Shown here: positions 23,914 through 23,994 of the stretch, one piece after another
Numbering within the stretch: the stretch's first letter is position 1
How the letters are laid out: each line of letters begins with the position of its first letter
Assembly (NCBI GenBank): GCA_949440065.1
Contig: CASRZP010000008.1
Location: 1-23,994, forward strand
Direction of reading: 5' to 3'
Length of the DNA stretch: 23,994 bases
Source of the DNA: an uncultured Bacilli bacterium
Lineage (GTDB): Bacteria > Bacillota_I > Bacilli_A > RF39 > UBA660
Position numbers and translations under genes: made by a program
Notes under the pieces: generated by a model
What the model saw: the letters and a program-made list of their open reading frames with translations, nothing else
The model's database searches: none
Told to the model about the DNA's origin: nothing

Positions 23914-23942
23914 TTGTTTTCATCACCTTTTTATTGTATACT
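23914..23942 (+). promoter_or_regulatory. Promoter of the gene leaving the window
   Basis: TTGTTT (23914-23919), a 17-nt spacer, and TATACT (23937-23942). The -10 lies between two dyad arms, CCTTTTTATT (23926-23935) and AATAAAAGG (23949-23957), which could serve as an operator. Confidence 0.55.
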
Positions 23943-23967
23943 TAAGATAATAAAAGGTTGTGAGTGT

Positions 23968-23994
23968 ATGAAAATTAACCAAAAATTAACTAGG
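23968..23994 (+). CDS. Start of a truncated gene (5' end only)
   Basis: An ATG at 23968 opens a frame reading MKINQKLTR to the window edge. AAAGGTTGTGAG lies upstream and a good promoter about 30 nt away. Nine residues are too few to name it; the basic start could be the beginning of a signal peptide. Confidence 0.55.

Noticed and set aside
1..23994. CRISPR arrays, tRNA/rRNA genes, transposases, integrases, known defence systems
   Set aside because: I saw no repeat-spacer pattern, no cloverleaf sequence and no such protein motif on either strand.

Overview
The window is AT-rich chromosomal DNA from a low-GC Gram-positive bacterium of the Bacilli type, probably an uncultured lineage related to the Mollicutes/Erysipelotrichia branch. 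UGA is an ordinary stop here (it ends the SpoU methyltransferase, rimM, comEA and others) and Trp is UGG, so the code is 11 and not the Mycoplasma code. Two genes are spore-associated: sspI at the left end on the minus strand, and a 56-residue YjcZ-type protein at 15799-15969 on the minus strand. ComEA/ComEC suggest DNA-uptake ability. SMC is short, about 983 residues against about 1186 in B. subtilis, which resembles Mollicute SMC.

Layout. (1) 20-3503: sspI diverges from lemA - DUF2207 - YgjP-type metallopeptidase. (2) 3514-6959: a translation and RNA-modification cluster with a SpoU methyltransferase (YsgA-like), rimM, trmD, an unrecognised 161-aa protein, rplS behind its own promoter and leader, and a type I signal peptidase with no conventional start codon. 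(3) 6960-9850: a decaying accessory block inserted before rbgA. It holds an MFS-type transporter pseudogene (5-bp tandem duplication plus nonsense codon), a protein-kinase-like gene that seems to have lost its catalytic loop, and a RhuM pseudogene with several lesions. (4) 9864-13750: rbgA (50S assembly GTPase) and smc (chromosome condensation). (5) 13814-15128: a secreted SipW/TasA-like protein split from a Cys-containing C-terminal domain at an A8 tract. (6) 15171-15969, minus strand: def and the YjcZ-like gene. (7) 16141-20049: ftsW-type SEDS gene, comEA and comEC. (8) 20191-23909: two tandem paralogous proteins of unknown family, then a DUF2935 protein. A further gene begins at 23968 and runs out of the window.

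Most of the window is housekeeping: ribosome maturation (RimM, TrmD, L19, RbgA, SpoU methyltransferase), protein maturation (Def, signal peptidase), chromosome and cell-wall functions (SMC, FtsW) and competence. The least ordinary parts are the decaying block, the A8-interrupted surface protein, the signal peptidase whose catalytic serine lies upstream of every ATG/GTG/TTG, and the tandem unknown paralogs. I did not find a clearly novel defence or mobile system.
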